Program-made: the position numbers and the translations under genes | Source: Stramonita haemastoma | Lineage: Eukaryota; Mollusca; Gastropoda; Neogastropoda; Muricidae | Assembly: GCA_030674155.1 (NCBI GenBank) | Contig: CM060327.1 | Location: forward strand, 21,325,793-21,389,792 | Direction of reading: 5' to 3' | Length of the DNA stretch: 64,000 nt | The notes under the pieces: generated by a model | Told to the model about the DNA's origin: nothing | Database searches by the model: none | What the model saw: the letters and a program-made list of their open reading frames with translations, nothing else | Part shown: one piece after another, positions 61,057 to 64,000 of the stretch | Layout: each line of letters opens with the position of its first letter | How positions within the stretch are numbered: the stretch's first letter is position 1

Positions 61057-61146
<90 letters not shown>

Positions 61147-61338
61147 GCAGGCAGGCAGGCAGGCCAGGCAGGCAGGCAGGCATACAGAAAAATAGACTGA
61201 CAAAAAGGAAGATAAATCGATAGATAGATAGACAGACAACACACAGACAGACACACAGACAGACTGAAAGACATAGTTAAAACAGACAGACAGAAGATAA
61301 ATAATAGACAGACAGAAGACAGACAGACAGATAGACAG

Positions 61339-61401
<63 letters not shown>

Positions 61402-61475
61402 GTAGGATAGGTAGGTAGGTAGGTAGGTAGGTAGGTAGGTAGGTAGGTAGGAACATAATAGATAGATAGATAGAT

Positions 61476-61545
<70 letters not shown>

Positions 61546-61584
61546 CGGACGGACGGACGGACGGACAGGCAGACGGACAGACGG

Positions 61585-61644
<60 letters not shown>

Positions 61645-61677
61645 GACAGACAGAAAGCGCAGACAGATAGACAAAAC

Positions 61678-61762
<85 letters not shown>

Positions 61763-61985
61763 CGACAGACAAAACGGACAGACAGACAGACAGACGGGGC
61801 AGATAAACATACAGACAGATAAACGGATAGGTAGGTTGATAGGCAGACAGACAGGCAGTCAAACAAACATACATACACTCAAACAGACAAACAAACAGAG
61901 ACAAACAGACAGACGTACACACAAACAAAGAACAGAGAGGCAGACAGACAGACAAACAAACAAACAAACAAACAAACAAACAAGA
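60780..61985. repeat. 1-kb compound (TTTC)n, (GACA)n, (GATA)n, (GGTA)n array
   Basis: Many short blocks of tetranucleotides with abrupt unit changes (GATA, GACA, GGCA, GGTA, GGAC, CAAA). It gives long but meaningless open frames on the minus strand. Confidence 0.95.
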
Positions 61986-62809
61986 TACAAAAAGACAGAG
62001 TCCAGCTAGAGGAGCCGAGTGAGTTTGGGACATGAAAGAATCTGGTTTGTCTATAAAAACGAAGAAAAAAGTGACAGGCGAAATGCTTTCAAATGTTTTC
62101 TCAAGATTAAAGCGTAAGCATGCACACGGGTGTCGTGTTTAGACACCATGGGGGTTCGGGGCTGTATATGGCAACGTTGTGGCGACTCCTGCGACAGCAC
62201 TGGAACCATTCGTATCGACAATTGCCTTTCCAATGGACCATTCCAGTGGCGTGGAGAGGGGGGGCCTGCTGCATGGGTAACAGCTTGCCCTCCATAATTA
62301 CTTACCCAGGCTTTGCGCTCTAGAGCCAGAAGCGCAACTCCATAGTAGCCTATTCCGAGACTGACGGATGCCTACTACAATGTACAGTACAATACACTCC
62401 TTTCTTTTTCTCTGTATTGATTTCTGCTCTCGACTGAATACTTATTTTGTGCTGTAGACTTAACAACAATTGAGGATGCCTTTTTTGTTTCTAAAAAGAT
62501 ACCAAACGATACACATTCAGCCCGAGTCGAAGTTTTGTAGATCGTGTGGTAAAAATCAATGCTGCTCTAAATTGTCTCCTTATAATATACATTGTTGCTT
62601 CGTCTGTTGTCGAAGAATCAGATGTTGCGTTTTGCATTTGACGACGTCCTATTGCTGAAAGAAAGAAAATCAGTGGGGTGGTGATGATGGTGGTGGTGTT
62701 GGTGGTGTTGGTGGTGGTGTTAGTGAGCGTTCTCCAGCTTAACAACACCCTGGGTGTCACCCAGAACATGCACACCATCTCGTTCATCACACCAGGATGA
62801 GACTGTCCA

Positions 62810-63022
62810 GTGGAACCTTCGGATGAGACTATAGCTATAGACAGAGGCCCCGTGTGCGAACGCACGCAGAACATCTTGCGCACACGTTAAATCCTACTCC
62901 ACTTTTCGTAAGGGTAGGCTATTGTGTGCCAGTGGGAACAGATGACAAGATTGACAAAAATAGCATACACACGGGGACTGGATGAAAAAAGTACATGAGT
63001 GCTTATTCCATTATCCTCGATA

Positions 63023-63066
<44 letters not shown>

Positions 63067-63075
63067 AAATAACGG
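62810..63075 (+). mobile_element. SINE-A, headless, with (AAAT)n tail
   Basis: Runs from CTTCGGATGAGACTATAG through the hairpin core to TTATCCTCGATATAAATAAA. The head is replaced by a dispersed GTT-rich repeat. Confidence 0.8.
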
Positions 63076-63249
63076 AAGTCACTGTGAGATCATAAGTAAA
63101 CGTTGGCTGGATAAGAAGTTTGCCTGTATGGCTGTTTTCAAGTAGGCCTAGCCTAGCTACCTCACCATACAGGCAACCACACTCCGACTTCAGAGGATTT
63201 TTTTCTTTCTCGTTAAAAGGGAGAGTAAAGGTTGTTATGCCAAGACCTT

Positions 63250-63440
63250 GTCATGGATGAACATAGACAATGTCAACATATGGATAGAGATAAACAATCT
63301 CAACATATGGATAAAGATAAACAATCCCAAGGTATGGATGAAGACAGTCTCAACATATGGATAAAGATACACAATCTCAACAGAAGGATGAAGATAGACA
63401 ATCTCAACATAAAGGAAGAAGATTAGACAAACTCAACATG
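63250..63440. repeat. Minisatellite, ~30-bp unit
   Basis: Six or seven units of TCAACATATGGATAAAGATA then AACAATC, with drift. Confidence 0.8.
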
Positions 63441-63482
63441 GCATTTCAAAACTTAGCAACAGACCAGTATAGGTTTTGAAAT

Positions 63483-63840
63483 CAACAACTGTGGTGCAGT
63501 GGGTAACGCTTTGAGTTCGAATCTCAGTAGACTCATAGGGATGTTTCGGACTCCAGCCTGCTCTTACCCAGAGTGAGTGTGCTATGGGCTCAGTGGGAAA
63601 ACTGGGACCACACAGTCGAACTTCATCTACTTTACGGATACGATTTTGAGTGTTGCTCAATTGACCAACACTGCAGGTGTCTGTATCTCTCGGGCCAGGT
63701 TGACGCCGGGATGTATTATGACAGGAAGCGTAGAATACAACCCTTACAATAGTCTCAAAGCACGTGCACTTCTTTAGCAGTGTCACAACTACATCATCTC
63801 CATTGTCTTTGATTATCATTATGCAATTAAAGAAAATGAC
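63483..63840 (+). mobile_element. Possible further tRNA-type SINE
   Basis: A-box-like TGGTGCAGTGGGTAACG and B-box-like GAGTTCGAATCTC are unusually close together, followed by a unique body. No second copy is in this window, so the assignment rests on the box motifs only. Confidence 0.35.
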
Positions 63841-63854
63841 CTCTGATTCAGTGG

Positions 63855-64000
63855 CTCTTCTCTATGGTGCAGAAACGTGGAGAGTGAACAAGAAGTTGGA
63901 GAGCAGGTTGAGAGGCTTTGAGGGGAGGTGCCTGAGGAGGATTCTTAAGATCAGGTGGGAGCAGAGGGCGATGAATGAGGAAATCTGGAGGAGGACAGGC
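63855..64000 (+). mobile_element. LINE RT C-terminal fragment running off the right edge
   Basis: One open frame reads ALLYGAETWRVNKKLESRLR, GFEGRCLRRILKIRWEQR and AMNEEIWRRTG, the conserved segment after the RT thumb in many RTE/Jockey-like elements. It is 5' truncated. The 3' end is outside the window. Confidence 0.75.

Noticed and set aside
60851..62033. 353-codon minus-strand open frame (YLSIYLS repeats)
   Set aside because: Pure (GATA)n/(GACA)n translation. No domain and no biased codon pattern beyond the repeat.

Overview
This window is eukaryotic nuclear DNA, most likely from a marine gastropod mollusc. The reasons are split genes with GT-AG introns, very dense microsatellites, several tRNA-derived SINE families, non-LTR retrotransposons, and a receptor of the LDLa/C-type-lectin/LRR/7TM type (GRL101-like) that is characteristic of gastropods. 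There is no sign of prokaryotic sequence. Most long open frames here are CA/GT, GA, GATA, GACA, ATC or AGC repeats read as protein and are not genes. All homology statements come from reading the sequence; no search was run.

Two protein-coding genes can be assembled exon by exon, both on the minus strand. (1) Pyridoxal kinase (PDXK), 41770 down to 22086. Ten coding exons have exactly compatible phases and give a 319-residue protein. A second, paralogous first exon at 36012-36110 gives a 310-residue isoform. (2) A large GRL101-like receptor, 59222 down to 45821. Five exons encode a signal peptide, Ser/Thr-rich linker, two CUB-like domains, LDLa, C-type lectin domain, further LDLa repeats, LRRs and a rhodopsin-type 7TM. 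Its reading frame is interrupted in exon 4, and near 47.1 kb there is either a 101-nt intron or a third frame break. An intact tRNA-Leu(CAG) gene (42080-42163, plus strand) lies about 310 bp upstream of PDXK exon 1a and is divergent from it. One candidate orphan exon of another minus-strand gene is at 8614-8693.

Layout. 1-14 kb: microsatellites, SINE fragments, two decayed LINE pieces and long poly(C) tracts. 14-22 kb: AT-rich DNA downstream of PDXK, with two diverged tandem arrays and a TTAA-flanked element. 22-42 kb: PDXK. Its introns hold a 42-bp minisatellite, a CTG tract, an element with terminal inverted repeats, a hairpin, and a 3-kb 5'-truncated LINE that ends at the exon 3 splice acceptor. 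42-45.8 kb: tRNA gene and SINEs. 45.8-59.2 kb: receptor gene, with introns filled by trinucleotide arrays, SINEs, a LINE 3' end and a nested LINE insertion with a visible target-site duplication. 59.2-64 kb: microsatellites (a 1-kb GATA/GACA block), a SINE and a LINE fragment running off the right edge.

Names used here for repeat families are local. SINE-A has a tRNA-type head and a tail ending in CTCGATATAAA(AATA)n. SINE-B has a chimeric tRNA + 5S rRNA-like head. SINE-C has a tRNA-type head and a central TTTAACGTGC block.
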